Assembly (NCBI RefSeq): GCF_001571245.1
Contig: NZ_BCTK01000007.1
Coordinates: 62,001 to 126,000, forward strand
Reading direction: 5' to 3'
DNA: 64,000 bases
Source of the DNA: Achromobacter piechaudii NBRC 102461
GTDB lineage: Bacteria; Pseudomonadota; Gammaproteobacteria; Burkholderiales; Burkholderiaceae_B
Below, one piece after another: positions 9,757 through 19,787 of the stretch. The position numbers were made by a program, and so were the translations under genes. The notes below the pieces were generated by a model. It did not search any database and was not told the origin of the DNA. It was given only the letters and a program-made list of their open reading frames with translations. Numbering within the stretch: position 1 is the stretch's first letter; every line of letters starts with the position of its first letter.

Positions 9757-11286
9757 TCAGAAGAAACCCAGCTTCTTCGGCGAATAGCTGACCAGCAGAT
9801 TCTTCGTCTGCTGATAGTGGTTGAGCATCATCTTGTGATTCTCGCGTCCGATGCCCGACTGCTTGTATCCGCCAAACGCCGCATGCGCGGGATAGGCGTG
9901 ATAGCAGTTCGTCCACACGCGGCCCGCCTTGATCGCGCGGCCCATCCGATAGCACGTGTTTGCATCGCGCGACCACACGCCCGCACCCAGGCCATAGAGC
10001 GTGTCGTTAGCCAATGCCAGCGCGTCGTCCGCATCCTTGAACGTGGTCACCGCCACGACCGGCCCGAAGATTTCCTCCTGGAACACGCGCATCTTGTTGT
10101 GGCCCTTGAAGACGGTGGGCTGCACGTAGTAGCCGCTTTCCAGGGCGCCCTGCATCTGCGCGCGCGATCCGCCCGCCAACACCTCGGCGCCTTCCTGCTT
10201 GCCGATGTCCAGGTACGACAGGATTTTTTCCAGCTGCTCGGTGGACGCCTGCGCGCCCAGCATCGTGTCGCCGTCCAGGGGGTTGCCCTGCTTGATCTGG
10301 GCCACGCGCTTGAGCGCACGCTCCATGAATTTGTCGTACAGCGATTCCTGGATCAGCGCGCGGCTGGGGCACGTGCACACCTCGCCCTGGTTCAGCGCGA
10401 ACATCACGAAGCCTTCGATCGCCTTGTCCAGGAAGTCGTCATCCTGCGCCGCCACGTCGGCGAAAAAGATGTTGGGCGACTTGCCGCCCAGCTCCAGCGT
10501 GACGGGGATGATGTTCTGCGACGCGTACTGCATGATCAGCCGGCCCGTGGTGGTCTCGCCGGTGAAGGCGATCTTGGCGATGCGCTTGCTGGAAGCCAGC
10601 GGCTTGCCGGCCTCCAGGCCAAAGCCCGTCACCACGTTCAGCACGCCCGGGGGCAGGATGTCACCGATCAGTTCCATCAACAGCAGGATCCCCAGCGGCG
10701 TCTGTTCGGCCGGCTTGAGCACCACGCAATTGCCGGCGGCCAATGCCGGCGCCAGCTTCCACGCGGCCATCAGGATGGGGAAGTTCCACGGAATGATCTG
10801 GCCGACCACGCCCAGCGGTTCGTTGAAGTGATAGGCCACCGTGTCGCTGTCGATTTCCGACAGCCCGCCTTCCTGGCTGCGGATGCATGAGGCGAAGTAG
10901 CGGAAGTGGTCGATCGCCAGCGGGATGTCGGCGGCGCGTGCTTCGCGGATCGGCTTGCCGTTGTCCCAGGTCTCGGCCGTAGCCAGGCGTTCCAGATTGG
11001 CTTCCATCACGTCGGCGATCTGCATCAGCATGCGCGCGCGTTCGGCAGCCGGGGTCGCTCCCCATTTCGGCGCGGCGCGGTGTGCGGCGTCCAGCGCCAT
11101 TTCCACATCGCGCTCCTTCGAACGCGCATTGCGCGTCAGCACCTGGCCGGTTACCGGCGTGACGTTGTCGAAGTACTCGCCGTCGGCCGGCTTTTGCCAC
11201 TTGCCGTCGATGAAATTGTCGTACTGCGTTTTCAGGTCCAGACGAGTGCCATACGTGTCCGGGGTGATGCGGGTCGCGATGTCCAT
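9757..11286 (-). CDS. NAD-dependent aldehyde dehydrogenase (AcoD/ExaC type)
   Basis: Cytoplasmic oxidation of aldehydes, such as acetaldehyde from ethanol or acetoin, to acids. It has 509 residues and is full length for the family. Visible motifs are [20 protein letters not shown] (cofactor site), [25 protein letters not shown] (split), the general-base Glu in [13 protein letters not shown], and the catalytic Cys in [12 protein letters not shown]. The C-terminal [13 protein letters not shown] is typical of this subgroup. The ATG at 11286 has CGGAGAC upstream. A sigma-54 promoter and a divergent AcoR-type activator gene indicate inducible control. The exact aldehyde cannot be told from sequence. 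Confidence 0.93.
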   Translation of the reverse strand: MDIATRITPDTYGTRLDLKTQYDNFIDGKWQKPADGEYFDNVTPVTGQVLTRNARSKERDVEMALDAAHRAAPKWGATPAAERARMLMQIADVMEANLERLATAETWDNGKPIREARAADIPLAIDHFRYFASCIRSQEGGLSEIDSDTVAYHFNEPLGVVGQIIPWNFPILMAAWKLAPALAAGNCVVLKPAEQTPLGILLLMELIGDILPPGVLNVVTGFGLEAGKPLASSKRIAKIAFTGETTTGRLIMQYASQNIIPVTLELGGKSPNIFFADVAAQDDDFLDKAIEGFVMFALNQGEVCTCPSRALIQESLYDKFMERALKRVAQIKQGNPLDGDTMLGAQASTEQLEKILSYLDIGKQEGAEVLAGGSRAQMQGALESGYYVQPTVFKGHNKMRVFQEEIFGPVVAVTTFKDADDALALANDTLYGLGAGVWSRDANTCYRMGRAIKAGRVWTNCYHAYPAHAAFGGYKQSGIGRENHKMMLNHYQQTKNLLVSYSPKKLGFF

Positions 11287-11337
11287 GCTTGTCTCCGATA
11301 TGTGGGATAGCGGCAGTCGACTGCCTAACCCCTATCA

Positions 11338-11353
11338 AGCAAAGAGCATGCCA
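11338..11353 (-). promoter_or_regulatory. Sigma-54 (-24/-12) promoter of the aldehyde dehydrogenase operon
   Basis: Read on the minus strand this is TGGCATGCTCTTTGCT. It matches the sigma-54 consensus TGGCAC-N5-TTGCW at every key base except one C to T, with exact GG-to-GC spacing. The expected start site lies about 12 bases past the -12 GC, leaving a leader of about 40 nt before the ATG at 11286. The neighbouring divergent gene encodes a sigma-54 activator, which supports the call. Confidence 0.85.
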
Positions 11354-11529
11354 AGCTGCGGGCTTCCCCGCTGGACAGCGCGCGCCCTCGCGTGCGAAAG
11401 TTGACTTACCCGTGCAACAGGGCTGCCGTGGTCGATGCTTGACCCGGCCTTCCCCGGGCAACGCCACCCTGCCAGGGCAGCGGCCCGCGTAGCAGGCGCG
11501 GCATGAGACGACATTCAATGCCGTTTTTT

Positions 11530-11556
11530 GCGACATTGTCGCGGAACAGGTGTCGC
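11530..11556. promoter_or_regulatory. Candidate upstream activator site (TGTCGC repeats)
   Basis: A perfect inverted repeat GCGACA-T-TGTCGC at 11530-11542 is followed by a further TGTCGC half-site at 11551-11556. It lies about 190 bp upstream of the -24/-12 promoter, the usual distance for a sigma-54 activator site, and just before the activator gene. The AcoR-type protein binding here to drive the aldehyde dehydrogenase operon, and perhaps to regulate its own gene, is inferred. Confidence 0.6.
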
Positions 11557-11581
11557 AGAACGCCTGTCCTAGGAGACACGC

Positions 11582-13471
11582 ATGGCCACTCGTTCCCGTC
11601 AGCAGGCGCTGACGCAAGCGCGCCTGCTGTTCAACCAGCAGGGAGCGGTGCCCGGCGGCATCGTCGCTGAACCCATCTTGCGATCCTGGCGTCGCTGCGC
11701 CGACCTGGGCTTCGACATGCGGGGCGTGCGGCGCGCCGAACTCATGACCCAAGGCGAACTGCGCGAGGCCCAGCAGCGCAACGAAGCGCTGCGCCGCCTG
11801 TCCGAGCCCGCCTTGTCATACCTGCGCCGCGAGGCAGGAGGCAGCGGCAATCTGGTCATTCTGTCCGACGCTCAGGGGCTGGTGCTCGATAGCGACGGCG
11901 ATGCGGCGTTTGCCAGCCGCGCCTCGCGCGTGGCGCTGATGCCCGGCGCGCCCTGGGACGAGGCCGCAGCCGGCACCAACGCCATCGGCACGGCGCTGGT
12001 CGAGGGCCGCCCGATCACCGTCCATGGCGCGGAACATTACTTTGAACCCAATCGCATCCTGACCTGCGCGGCGGTGCCCATCACCGACAACGAGGGGCGC
12101 ACGCTGGGCGTGCTGGATTTATCCAGCCAGGCGCGCGACATCCGTCCCGACGTGCTTGAACTGGTGCGCGCGGCGGTGGACATGATCGAACATCGCTTGT
12201 TTGAGCAGGCCTATGCGCACCACGCCGTGCTGCGGCTGCACGATGCTCACTCGGGCCTGGGCGCGCCGGGTGAAGGGCTGCTGGCCTTTCAGGGCGATGT
12301 GCTGATCGGCGCGAATCGGCGCGCCTTGCAAGCGCTGGGGCTGGCCGCTACGGCATTGGGCGTGTACCGCTATGGCGATGTGTTCGACGGCGAACTTGAA
12401 CATTGCCCCGACGCCGCTGGCCGCGTGCACACGCGCGCGGGCATGAGCTATCACGCGCGGCTGCGCATGCCGCGCTCGCGTGCGCCGCAACCCGTGACGC
12501 CGGCCTTGCCGCCCGTGGGCGCGCCGCGTCCGGCCACGCCCAGTTTCGACGCCGCAACCCTGGGCGCGCTGGCCCGCGCCGTGCATCTGTCGGATGCGGG
12601 CGTGTCCATCCTGCTGCAAGGCGAAACGGGCGTAGGCAAAGAAGTGTTTGCGCGGCAGCTGCATGCACGCGGCAAGCGCGCATCCGGCCCCTTCGTGGCG
12701 GTGAACTGCGCCGCTTTGCCTGAAAGCCTGATCGAATCCGAACTGTTTGGCTACGAAGAAGGCGCCTTCACCGGCGCGCGCCGGCAAGGCAGCAAGGGCC
12801 TGCTGCGCCAGGCGCATGGCGGCGTCTTGTTCCTGGATGAAATCGGCGATATGCCGCTGCTGCTGCAATCGCGCCTGCTGCGCGTGTTGCAAACGCGCGA
12901 GGTCTCGCCGTTGGGCGCGGCGCGTCCGGTGCTGGTGGATTTTGCGCTGGTCTGCGCCACCCATCGGCCCTTGGCCCACGAGGGGGCCGACGCGCCGGTA
13001 CGCCCCGACCTGTATTTCCGTATCGCCGAATACACGGTCACGCTGACGCCGCTGCGCGCGCGACCCGATCGCCTGGAATTGCTGCGCGCATTGTGGGCGG
13101 CGCAAGGCCCGGGGCCGGCGCTGCCGCCCGCCATCGAAGCGCGGCTTGCCGCGTATTCGTGGCCGGGCAACTACCGCCAACTGGCGGCGGTGTTGCGCAC
13201 CTTGCACGTATTGGCCGGCCCGTCGGGCGTGGTGGATGCGGACATGCTGCCCGCTGAACTGTCGCAGCCTTCTGGCGCATGCCGCGCGTTGGAGGCTCCG
13301 CCTGCGCCAGACGGCGGGGCGGCGGATCTGCAATCGTTGACGGATGCAGCCATACGCGACGCGCTGGCCGCGCACGGTGGCAATGTCAGCCGCGCCGCGC
13401 GTGCATTGGGTGTGCACCGCAGCACGGTGTATCGGCGCGCGGGTACTCTGGGTGCGTCGCGCCCGAGATAG
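11582..13471 (+). CDS. acoR: Sigma-54-dependent activator, AcoR type
   Basis: A 629-residue activator. The N-terminal sensor is a GAF domain (about residues 80-210) with the AcoR-type signature [22 protein letters not shown] (split around 131-152). The central AAA+ domain has Walker A GETGVGKE (347-354), the sigma-54 contact loop GAFTGA (394-399) and Walker B GGVLFLDE (413-420). A C-terminal Fis-type helix-turn-helix (about 585-620) reads [36 protein letters not shown] precedes the ATG. The gene is divergent from the aldehyde dehydrogenase operon. The inducer is probably an alcohol, acetoin or aldehyde, by family analogy only. Confidence 0.9.
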   Translation: MATRSRQQALTQARLLFNQQGAVPGGIVAEPILRSWRRCADLGFDMRGVRRAELMTQGELREAQQRNEALRRLSEPALSYLRREAGGSGNLVILSDAQGLVLDSDGDAAFASRASRVALMPGAPWDEAAAGTNAIGTALVEGRPITVHGAEHYFEPNRILTCAAVPITDNEGRTLGVLDLSSQARDIRPDVLELVRAAVDMIEHRLFEQAYAHHAVLRLHDAHSGLGAPGEGLLAFQGDVLIGANRRALQALGLAATALGVYRYGDVFDGELEHCPDAAGRVHTRAGMSYHARLRMPRSRAPQPVTPALPPVGAPRPATPSFDAATLGALARAVHLSDAGVSILLQGETGVGKEVFARQLHARGKRASGPFVAVNCAALPESLIESELFGYEEGAFTGARRQGSKGLLRQAHGGVLFLDEIGDMPLLLQSRLLRVLQTREVSPLGAARPVLVDFALVCATHRPLAHEGADAPVRPDLYFRIAEYTVTLTPLRARPDRLELLRALWAAQGPGPALPPAIEARLAAYSWPGNYRQLAAVLRTLHVLAGPSGVVDADMLPAELSQPSGACRALEAPPAPDGGAADLQSLTDAAIRDALAAHGGNVSRAARALGVHRSTVYRRAGTLGASRPR

Positions 13472-13563
13472 CGTTGCAAGAGGCAGGCAAGGAGCGCGTC
13501 GCAAAAACGCGCTGAGAGACGCGCCGGGAGACCCGTCAAAAACGGGCCCTGACCGCTGGCGCT

Positions 13564-14352
13564 TTAGCCTACGAGGCGCGCGAGTTCCGCGCCGGGGTCC
13601 TTGGCGCGCATGAAGGCTTCGCCCACCAAAAAGGCGTTGACCTTGTGGTCGCGCATCAGCTTGACGTCTTCCGGCTTGAGGATGCCGCTTTCAGTCACGA
13701 CACGCTTGCCCGCGGGAATGTTGGGCAAGAGGTCCAGCGTGTTGTTCAGGCTGGTCTCGAAGGTGCGCAGGTTGCGATTGTTGATGCCCAGAAGCGGCGT
13801 CTTCATCGTCAGCGCGACATCGAGTTCGCGTGCGTCATGCACTTCCACCAGCACATCCATGCCCAGTTCCATCGCCAGCGTTTCGTAGTCGCGCAGTTGC
13901 GACGGCGTCAATGCGGCCACGATCAGCAGCACGCAGTCAGCACCCATCGCGCGGGCGGCGATGATCTGATACGAATCGATCACGAAATCCTTGCGCAGCA
14001 CCGGCAGCGAGCAAGCCGCGCGCGCCTGGCGCAAGTGGTCGTGTGAACCCTGGAAAAATTGCACGTCGGTCAGCACCGACAGGCAGGCCGCGCCATGCAC
14101 GGCATAGGACGAGGCGATCTCTGCGGGGGCGAAGGTGTCGCGCAGCACGCCCTTGGACGGCGATGCTTTCTTGATTTCAGCGATGACGCCGGCCTTGCCC
14201 TGCGAAATCTTGTCTTCGATGGCTTGTGCAAAACCGCGCACATCCTGGCGCGCCTGCGCTTCACGCAGGACTTCGGCTTCGCTGCGCATCTGGCGAGCGG
14301 CGGCGACTTCCTCAACCTTGACGGCGAGGATCTTCGCGAGAATATCGTTCAT
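13564..14352 (-). CDS. trpC: Indole-3-glycerol phosphate synthase
   Basis: Tryptophan pathway enzyme forming indole-3-glycerol phosphate from CdRP. It is a single-function TIM barrel of 262 residues with no fused TrpF. Conserved parts are [11 protein letters not shown] with the catalytic Lys, [12 protein letters not shown] with the second catalytic Lys, [18 protein letters not shown] and VTESGI. The N-terminus [17 protein letters not shown] is family-typical. It is the last gene of the operon and overlaps trpD by 4 bp. trpF, trpB and trpA are not in this window. Confidence 0.97.
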   Translation of the reverse strand: MNDILAKILAVKVEEVAAARQMRSEAEVLREAQARQDVRGFAQAIEDKISQGKAGVIAEIKKASPSKGVLRDTFAPAEIASSYAVHGAACLSVLTDVQFFQGSHDHLRQARAACSLPVLRKDFVIDSYQIIAARAMGADCVLLIVAALTPSQLRDYETLAMELGMDVLVEVHDARELDVALTMKTPLLGINNRNLRTFETSLNNTLDLLPNIPAGKRVVTESGILKPEDVKLMRDHKVNAFLVGEAFMRAKDPGAELARLVG

Positions 14353-15380
14353 TTCTGGAATTTCCGGGTATATGCGCAGAATTCTTCCAGCTTGGCTCGC
14401 GCCGCGCCGGTTGCGATCATTTCAAATGCTAGCGCTAAGGCTTCGGGAATGGAATCGGCTTTATTGCCGGCGTAGATGGCCAGGCCTGCATTCAGGGCGA
14501 CGATGTCGCGGGCCGTGCCCTCGACATTTTCCAGCGCCTCGATGACAAGTTCGCGTGACTGCTCGCGATTGGACACCTTGATGGACCGGTTGGACATCAT
14601 GGATAGCCCGTAGTCTTCGGGATGGATTTCATATTCCCGTATTTGACCATCTTTCAGCTCGCCCACCAGCGTGGCGCCGCCCAGCGAGGCTTCGTCCATG
14701 CCGTCCTTGCCGTGCACCACCAGCACGTGGCGCGAACCCAGGCGTTCCAGCACGCGCACCTGGATGCCGACCAGGTCGGGGTGGAACACACCCATCAGCT
14801 GATTCGCGGCGCCTGCCGGATTGGTCAGCGGGCCGAGGATGTTGAAGATGGTACGCACGGCCAGTTCCTTGCGCACGGCCGCCACGTTCTTCATCGCGCC
14901 GTGGTGCGCGGGCGCGAACATGAAGCCGATGCCGGTGGCGGCAATGCACTCGGCCACTTCTTCCGGCGACAGGACCAGATTTGCGCCCAGGGCTTCCAGC
15001 ACGTCGGCGCTGCCGCTGGAGGACGAGGCGCTGCGGTTGCCGTGTTTGGCGATCGGCACGCCGGCCGCCGCTGCCACGAACATGGCGGTGGTCGAGATAT
15101 TGAAGGTGTGGCTGCCGTCGCCGCCCGTGCCGCACATGTCCAGCAGGTCTTGCGGATTGGGAGTGACTACCGGCGTGGCGAATTCGCGCATGACCTGCGC
15201 GGCCGCCGTGATTTCGCCGATGGTTTCCTTTTTCACGCGCAGGCCCATCAAGAGCGCGCTGGCAATCTGCGGCGACATCTCGCCGCGCATCAGCATGCGC
15301 ATCAGATGCAGCATTTCGTCGTGGAAAATTTCGCGGTGTTCAATGCAGCGCGTCAGGGCTTCGGTGGGGGAAATGGTCAC
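14349..15380 (-). CDS. trpD: Anthranilate phosphoribosyltransferase
   Basis: Transfers phosphoribosyl from PRPP to anthranilate. A GTG start at 15380 gives 343 residues, the normal family length, and AGAAGGACGC lies just upstream. The PRPP-binding [37 protein letters not shown] (split) and [21 protein letters not shown] are all present. It overlaps trpC by 4 bp and follows trpG by 17 bp, so it is part of one minus-strand operon. Confidence 0.96.
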   Translation of the reverse strand: MTISPTEALTRCIEHREIFHDEMLHLMRMLMRGEMSPQIASALLMGLRVKKETIGEITAAAQVMREFATPVVTPNPQDLLDMCGTGGDGSHTFNISTTAMFVAAAAGVPIAKHGNRSASSSSGSADVLEALGANLVLSPEEVAECIAATGIGFMFAPAHHGAMKNVAAVRKELAVRTIFNILGPLTNPAGAANQLMGVFHPDLVGIQVRVLERLGSRHVLVVHGKDGMDEASLGGATLVGELKDGQIREYEIHPEDYGLSMMSNRSIKVSNREQSRELVIEALENVEGTARDIVALNAGLAIYAGNKADSIPEALALAFEMIATGAARAKLEEFCAYTRKFQK

Positions 15381-15397
15381 GATGCGTCCTTCTTGTC

Positions 15398-15964
15398 TTA
15401 GGCGAGGTTCAGAAAATTGCGCAGCAGGGCATGGCCGTGTTCGCTGAGCACGGACTCGGGATGAAACTGTACCCCGTACAGCGGCAGGGTCTTGTGACGC
15501 ACGCCCATGATGTCGCCATCGGGCGCCGTGGCCGTCACTGCCAGGCAGTCGGGCAGGGTGGCGGGGTCGATGGTCAGCGAGTTGTAACGGATCACGGTGT
15601 AGGGCGTGGGCAGGTCCTTGAAGATGTCGGTGCCCGTGTGCGAGATCCGCACCGTCTTGCCGTGCATGATCTGCTGCGCGCGCACGATGTCGCCGCCGTA
15701 GGCCGCGCCAATTGCCTGATGGCCCAGGCACACGCCCAGGATGGGCTTCTTGCCGGCGAATGCCTGGATCGCGGCGACCGAGATGCCGGCCTCTGCCGGC
15801 GAGCACGGGCCGGGCGACACGCAGATGCGGTCCGGGTTCAGCGCGGCGATTTCCTCCAGCGTGATCTGGTCGTTGCGCGCCACGCGCACGTCTTCGCCCA
15901 GTTCGCCGAAGTACTGGACCAGGTTGTAGGTAAACGAATCGTAGTTATCAATCATCAACAGCAT
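15398..15964 (-). CDS. trpG: Anthranilate synthase component II (glutamine amidotransferase)
   Basis: Supplies ammonia from glutamine to TrpE. It has 188 residues and a class I amidotransferase fold with oxyanion segment [12 protein letters not shown], nucleophile Cys79 in [10 protein letters not shown], and the His-Glu pair in YGVQFHPES. The start [14 protein letters not shown] has GGAG six bases upstream. It is encoded separately from trpE and trpD. In relatives the same subunit can also serve p-aminobenzoate synthase; this is not tested here. Confidence 0.96.
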   Translation of the reverse strand: MLLMIDNYDSFTYNLVQYFGELGEDVRVARNDQITLEEIAALNPDRICVSPGPCSPAEAGISVAAIQAFAGKKPILGVCLGHQAIGAAYGGDIVRAQQIMHGKTVRISHTGTDIFKDLPTPYTVIRYNSLTIDPATLPDCLAVTATAPDGDIMGVRHKTLPLYGVQFHPESVLSEHGHALLRNFLNLA

Positions 15965-16007
15965 TTTTTTCTCCGTGCGGGCAGGGGGCGTTCGGCCGTG
16001 GCCGGAA

Positions 16008-17528
16008 TCAGATGGGTTCGTCCAGGCCGTGCTGGACCTGCTCGGCGGCACGCAGGACGGCGCGCGCCTTGGCTTCGGTTTCCGCGTATTCGGCTTCGGG
16101 GTTGGAATCGGCCACGATGCCGGCCGCGGCCTGCACGTACAACGTGCCGTCCTTGATGACGCCGGTGCGGATGGCGATGGCCACGTCCATTTCACCGCCG
16201 TAGCTGAGGTAGCCGGCCGCGCCGCCGTAGATGCCGCGGCGCACGGGTTCGAGTTCGTCGATGATCTTCATGGCCTCGACCTTGGGCGCGCCCGTCAGGG
16301 TGCCGGCCGGGAAGGAAGCGCGCAGCACGTCCATGCTGCTCATGCCGGGGTTCAGGTTGCCGGTGACGTTGGACACCAGGTGCATCACGTGCGAATAGCG
16401 TTCGATGACCATGGTGTCGCTGACCTTCACGGAGCCCACTTCGGCCACGCGGCCCACGTCATTGCGCGCCAGGTCGATCAGCATGACGTGTTCGGCCACT
16501 TCCTTGGGATCGGCCTTCAATTCGGCGGCCAGGGCGGCGTCTTCCTCGGGGGTTGCGCCGCGCTTGCGCGTGCCGGCCAGCGGGCGGATGGTGATCTGCG
16601 ACTTGGGCACGCCGTTGTCGACGATGCGTTCCTGGCGCACCAGGATCTCGGGCGATGCGCCCACGACCTGGAAATCGCCGAAGTTCCAGAAGTACATGTA
16701 GGGCGAGGGGTTCAGCGAGCGCAGCGCGCGGTAGAGCGACAGCGGCGAATCGCGGAAAGGCTTGGCGATGACCTGGCCGATCTGCACCTGCATCAGGTCG
16801 CCGGCGGCAATGTGTTCCTTGGCGCGGTGCACGGCCGCCAGATAGTCTTCCTTCTTGAAATCGCGGCGCTCTTCGGTCTGCATGCTGGCGTGGCTGTATG
16901 GGATCTCCACGGGGCGTCGCAGGCGGGCGCGCAGATCGAGCAGACGCTGGTGGGCACGGCTGTAGGCTTCGGGCTGGCTGGGATCGGCGTACACCATCAG
17001 GTAGATGCGGCCGGCCAGGTTGTCCACGATGACCAATTCGTCCACGTGCATCAGCATCAGGTCAGGAGTACCGCCTTCCATGCCCGCTGGAAACGGTTTG
17101 ACGGCCGGACCCAGGCAGGGCTCGATGTGGCGCACGGTGTCATAGCCGAAGTAGCCGGCCAGGCCGCCGCAAAAACGCGGCATGCCCGGACGCAGCGCCA
17201 CCTTGAAGCGGCTTTGGTATTGCTCGATGAAGGCCAGCGGGTCGCCTTCGTGCGTTTCCACGACCTTGCCGTCATGCAGCACTTCCGTCAGCGTGCCGCT
17301 GGCGCGGATCACGGTGCGGGCCGGCAGGCCGATGAAGGAATAGCGGCCGAAGCGTTCGCCGCCCACCACGGATTCCATCAGGCAGGTCATGCGGCCGGCC
17401 TGAGAACCGGCGTGCGCCAGCTTCAGGTAGATGCCCAGCGGGGTATCCAGGTCAGCGTAGGTTTCGGCCACCAGCGGGATGCGGTTGTAGCCTTGTGCGG
17501 CCAGGGCCTTGAATTCGATTTCGGTCAT
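16008..17528 (-). CDS. trpE: Anthranilate synthase component I
   Basis: Converts chorismate and ammonia to anthranilate. It has 506 residues from the ATG at 17528. The N-terminal regulatory part includes [19 protein letters not shown], the region where tryptophan feedback binding occurs in the family. The C-terminal chorismate-binding domain has [20 protein letters not shown] and [13 protein letters not shown]. It is followed at 43 bp by trpG. Upstream lie a terminator and a Trp-rich leader peptide, so expression is probably controlled by attenuation. Confidence 0.96.
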   Translation of the reverse strand: MTEIEFKALAAQGYNRIPLVAETYADLDTPLGIYLKLAHAGSQAGRMTCLMESVVGGERFGRYSFIGLPARTVIRASGTLTEVLHDGKVVETHEGDPLAFIEQYQSRFKVALRPGMPRFCGGLAGYFGYDTVRHIEPCLGPAVKPFPAGMEGGTPDLMLMHVDELVIVDNLAGRIYLMVYADPSQPEAYSRAHQRLLDLRARLRRPVEIPYSHASMQTEERRDFKKEDYLAAVHRAKEHIAAGDLMQVQIGQVIAKPFRDSPLSLYRALRSLNPSPYMYFWNFGDFQVVGASPEILVRQERIVDNGVPKSQITIRPLAGTRKRGATPEEDAALAAELKADPKEVAEHVMLIDLARNDVGRVAEVGSVKVSDTMVIERYSHVMHLVSNVTGNLNPGMSSMDVLRASFPAGTLTGAPKVEAMKIIDELEPVRRGIYGGAAGYLSYGGEMDVAIAIRTGVIKDGTLYVQAAAGIVADSNPEAEYAETEAKARAVLRAAEQVQHGLDEPI

Positions 17529-17577
17529 GTCGGGTCTCGTCAGCGATGTTTGATTTGCTTTGGACCGGGAGCACAAC

Positions 17578-17612
17578 AAAAAAGCCCGGTCCAGGTTACT
17601 GGTTCCGGGCTT
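17578..17612 (-). terminator. trp operon attenuator terminator
   Basis: On the minus strand AAGCCCGG and CCGGGCTT (17605-17612 and 17582-17589) form an 8-bp stem with an inner CCAG/CTGG helix. A six-base T-run (17578-17583) follows. It lies between the leader peptide and trpE, 49 bp before the trpE ATG. The 5' arm's CCCGG could alternatively pair with CCGGG at 17681-17685, inside the leader's last Trp codon region. That CCGGG can also pair with CCCGG at 17662-17666, giving the mutually exclusive hairpins expected of an attenuator. Confidence 0.85.
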
Positions 17613-17671
17613 GGCTCTGTGTTTACACAGCTACGGCACTAGGCGGCATACGCGTCCAGGGCCGGGAGGGA

Positions 17672-17746
17672 TCATCGCCACCCGGAAGACAAACGCCACC
17701 AGCGCCACGAGGCGCCGAGCATTTGGTTCTGGGGAGAAGCGTTCAT
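17672..17746 (-). CDS. trpL: trp operon leader peptide (Trp-rich)
   Basis: A 24-residue open frame reads MNASPQNQMLGASW then RWWRLSSGWR. It has four Trp codons, three of them within four residues (W14, W16, W17), plus W23. It is too short for usual gene calling. It sits in the 266-bp gap between gph and trpE and ends about 60 bp before a strong terminator, the standard arrangement for ribosome-mediated attenuation. No strong SD is visible before the ATG. A chance frame is possible but unlikely given Trp density, position and structure. Confidence 0.82.
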   Translation of the reverse strand: MNASPQNQMLGASWRWWRLSSGWR

Positions 17747-17794
17747 TGATCCGGGTATTTTTTGCGGGTTCGTTTTCAGTGTTGCCGACGCAGA

Positions 17795-18502
17795 TCAGGA
17801 GGCGATTTTCGCGGCGTTCTGGTTTTGGTTCCAGAGCGCAACCCACTGAGCGGCGTTCACAAGCGTGTCAACTATACCATCGACATCCAGCTCCCGCACG
17901 TCACGACCTTCGTTGTAGCCATACGGCACCACCAGCACCTGCGTGCCGGCCGTGCGGCCCGCCTGGGCGTCGTTGATCGAGTCGCCGATGGTGACGGCTT
18001 CGGTCACTTCTACGCCCAGCAGGTCGCAGGCATGCAGCACCTGGTCGGGATCCGGCTTGCGGCGCACGCAGGTATCGCCGCAGACGACTGCGTCGAAAAA
18101 GCCGGCCAGGCCGGTGCGTTGCAGGAGCGGCAGCGTGAATTCGGTGGGCTTGTTGGTGACCACGGCCAGCTTCAGGCCCTGGTCGCGCATGTGCTTCAAG
18201 CCGTCGATCACCCCGGGGTAGATCTGCGCGCGCTCGCCGTTGACCAGGTGATAGTGGCGGTAGAAGGATTCACGCGCCCGGGCGAATTCTTCGGCCGACG
18301 GGTCGGGGGCGTCCAGGCTGCCCGCCAGGCTGCGGCGCACAAGGTTGTCCACGCCCTTGCCGACGAACGTGGCGACCACGTCTTCGCGCAGCACGGTCAT
18401 GCCCAGGTCCACGCGCATGGCGTTGGCGGCGAAGGCCAGGTCGGGGATGGAGTCCAGCAGGGTGCCGTCCAGGTCCAGCAGCGCGGCGCGAAAAGCGGTC
18501 AT
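17795..18502 (-). CDS. gph: Phosphoglycolate phosphatase
   Basis: HAD-family phosphatase that removes 2-phosphoglycolate. It has 235 residues. Motif I is LLDLDGTLLDS with the nucleophile Asp, motif II is VVTNKPTEF, and motif III/IV is KPDPDQVLHACDLLG with IGDSINDAQAGRTAG. The cap domain runs between about residues 20 and 90. The gene lies 19 bp behind rpe and just upstream of the trp leader, the rpe-gph-trpE order common in beta-proteobacteria. The trp promoter may lie within its 3' end. Confidence 0.94.
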   Translation of the reverse strand: MTAFRAALLDLDGTLLDSIPDLAFAANAMRVDLGMTVLREDVVATFVGKGVDNLVRRSLAGSLDAPDPSAEEFARARESFYRHYHLVNGERAQIYPGVIDGLKHMRDQGLKLAVVTNKPTEFTLPLLQRTGLAGFFDAVVCGDTCVRRKPDPDQVLHACDLLGVEVTEAVTIGDSINDAQAGRTAGTQVLVVPYGYNEGRDVRELDVDGIVDTLVNAAQWVALWNQNQNAAKIAS

Positions 18503-18520
18503 GTCGATGATTCCTGCAAC

Positions 18521-19225
18521 TTAGGCGGCGATGGTTTCGCCAATGGCGATCTGTTCGCGCATGGATTTGATGATGCCGGCGTAATCGGGCTTGCCGAAAA
18601 TGGCGGAGCCGGCCACGAAGGTGTCGGCGCCGGCGCGGCGGATCTCGGCGATGTTGTCGATTTTGACGCCGCCGTCCACTTGCAGCACGATTTCCTGGCC
18701 GCCCGCCTGGGTCCAGGCGTCGATCCGGGCGCGTGCCTCGCGCAGCTTGGTCAGCGTGCCGGGAATGAAGCTCTGGCCGCCAAAGCCCGGGTTCACCGAC
18801 ATGATCAGGATCAGGTCGATCTTGTCCATGACGTAATCCAGGTAGCTCAAGGGAGTGGCCGGGTTGAAGACCAGGCCGGCCTTGCAGCCGTTTTCGCGAA
18901 TCAGGGACAGCGTGCGGTCCACGTGGCGGCTGGCGTCAGGGTGGAAGCTGATGTAGTCGGCGCCCGCCTTCGCAAACATCGGGACCAGGTCGTCCACCGG
19001 CTCGACCATCAGATGCACGTCGATCGGCACCTGCACGTGGGGGCGGATCGCCGCGCACACCATCGGGCCGATGGTCAGGTTGGGGACATAGTGGTTGTCC
19101 ATCACGTCCACGTGGATCCAGTCGGCGCCAGCGGCGACGACGTTGCGGACTTCCTCGCCCAGGCGGGCGAAGTCAGCCGACAGGATACTGGGGGTGATGC
19201 GGGTGGAGGCCGTGGAGGTAGACAT
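18521..19225 (-). CDS. rpe: Ribulose-phosphate 3-epimerase
   Basis: Interconverts ribulose 5-phosphate and xylulose 5-phosphate. A TIM barrel of 234 residues from this start. Conserved segments are [37 protein letters not shown] (metal-binding His and Asp), [24 protein letters not shown], and [28 protein letters not shown] split near the C-terminus. The start [10 protein letters not shown] is preferred by family alignment. An ATG 8 codons upstream is also open, and neither has a clear SD. It is first of the rpe-gph-trp cluster. Confidence 0.94.
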   Translation of the reverse strand: MSTSTASTRITPSILSADFARLGEEVRNVVAAGADWIHVDVMDNHYVPNLTIGPMVCAAIRPHVQVPIDVHLMVEPVDDLVPMFAKAGADYISFHPDASRHVDRTLSLIRENGCKAGLVFNPATPLSYLDYVMDKIDLILIMSVNPGFGGQSFIPGTLTKLREARARIDAWTQAGGQEIVLQVDGGVKIDNIAEIRRAGADTFVAGSAIFGKPDYAGIIKSMREQIAIGETIAA

Positions 19226-19247
19226 GATGTTCGGGATTGGGGAAGGC

Positions 19248-19262
19248 ATAATGTGCCATTAT
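19248..19262. promoter_or_regulatory. Short inverted repeat upstream of rpe
   Basis: ATAATG-TGC-CATTAT is a perfect 6-bp inverted repeat in an otherwise GC-rich gap between the divergent rpe and apaG genes. It could be part of the rpe promoter, where the minus strand offers CATTAT as a -10-like hexamer, or an operator. The evidence is only symmetry and position. Confidence 0.3.
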
Positions 19263-19377
19263 TGCAGCTTGAGGCTCGGGTTCGGGAATGGCCCGGTACC
19301 GCGGGTCCGAAATCTGCGTCTTTCAAACGCCCGGCGCCGATCTCCGGCTCGCGCGTCCAGCCACACAGGGAAGGACT

Positions 19378-19752
19378 GTGAAACCTTACGACCTGAGCGT
19401 CTCTGTCTCTCCGCGCTTCGTGCCTGAACAGTCCGATCCCGGCGAACAGCAATTCGTGTTTGCCTATACCGTCCGCATCACCAACACCGGCGAACATCCC
19501 GCCCAGGTGATCAGCCGCCACTGGATCATCACCGATGGCAACCAGCGCGTGCAGGAAGTGCGCGGGCTGGGCATCGTGGGCCAGCAACCCTTGCTTGCGC
19601 CCGGCGAAACCTTCGAATACACCAGCGGCTGTCCGCTGCCCACCCCCGTGGGCACGATGCGCGGCACCTACCACTGCGTCGGCGAGAACGGCATTCCGTT
19701 CGAAGTGCCGATCTCCGAATTCGTCCTGGCCATGCCTCGCACCCTGCATTGA
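19378..19752 (+). CDS. apaG: ApaG domain protein
   Basis: A 124-residue fibronectin-III-like beta protein. The start is GTG at 19378, with GGGAAGGAC upstream, giving VKPYDLSVSVSPRFVPEQSD. Family hallmarks are FAYTVRITNTGEHPAQVISRHWIITD (split), GIVGQQPLLAPGETFEYTSGCPL (split) and GTMRGTY. In enterobacteria apaG neighbours apaH and ksgA; here it precedes mltA. Its biochemical role is not settled (linked to cobalt/magnesium tolerance in some bacteria). Confidence 0.95.
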   Translation: MKPYDLSVSVSPRFVPEQSDPGEQQFVFAYTVRITNTGEHPAQVISRHWIITDGNQRVQEVRGLGIVGQQPLLAPGETFEYTSGCPLPTPVGTMRGTYHCVGENGIPFEVPISEFVLAMPRTLH

Positions 19753-19787
19753 ATGGCCCCGCCCGTCGCCCGTTTTTTTCTTAGCTC

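Noticed and set aside
13537-13555. Possible terminator after trpC (CCCGT/ACGGG)
   Set aside because: Short stem with the T-run in the loop, not after the stem; not a convincing terminator.
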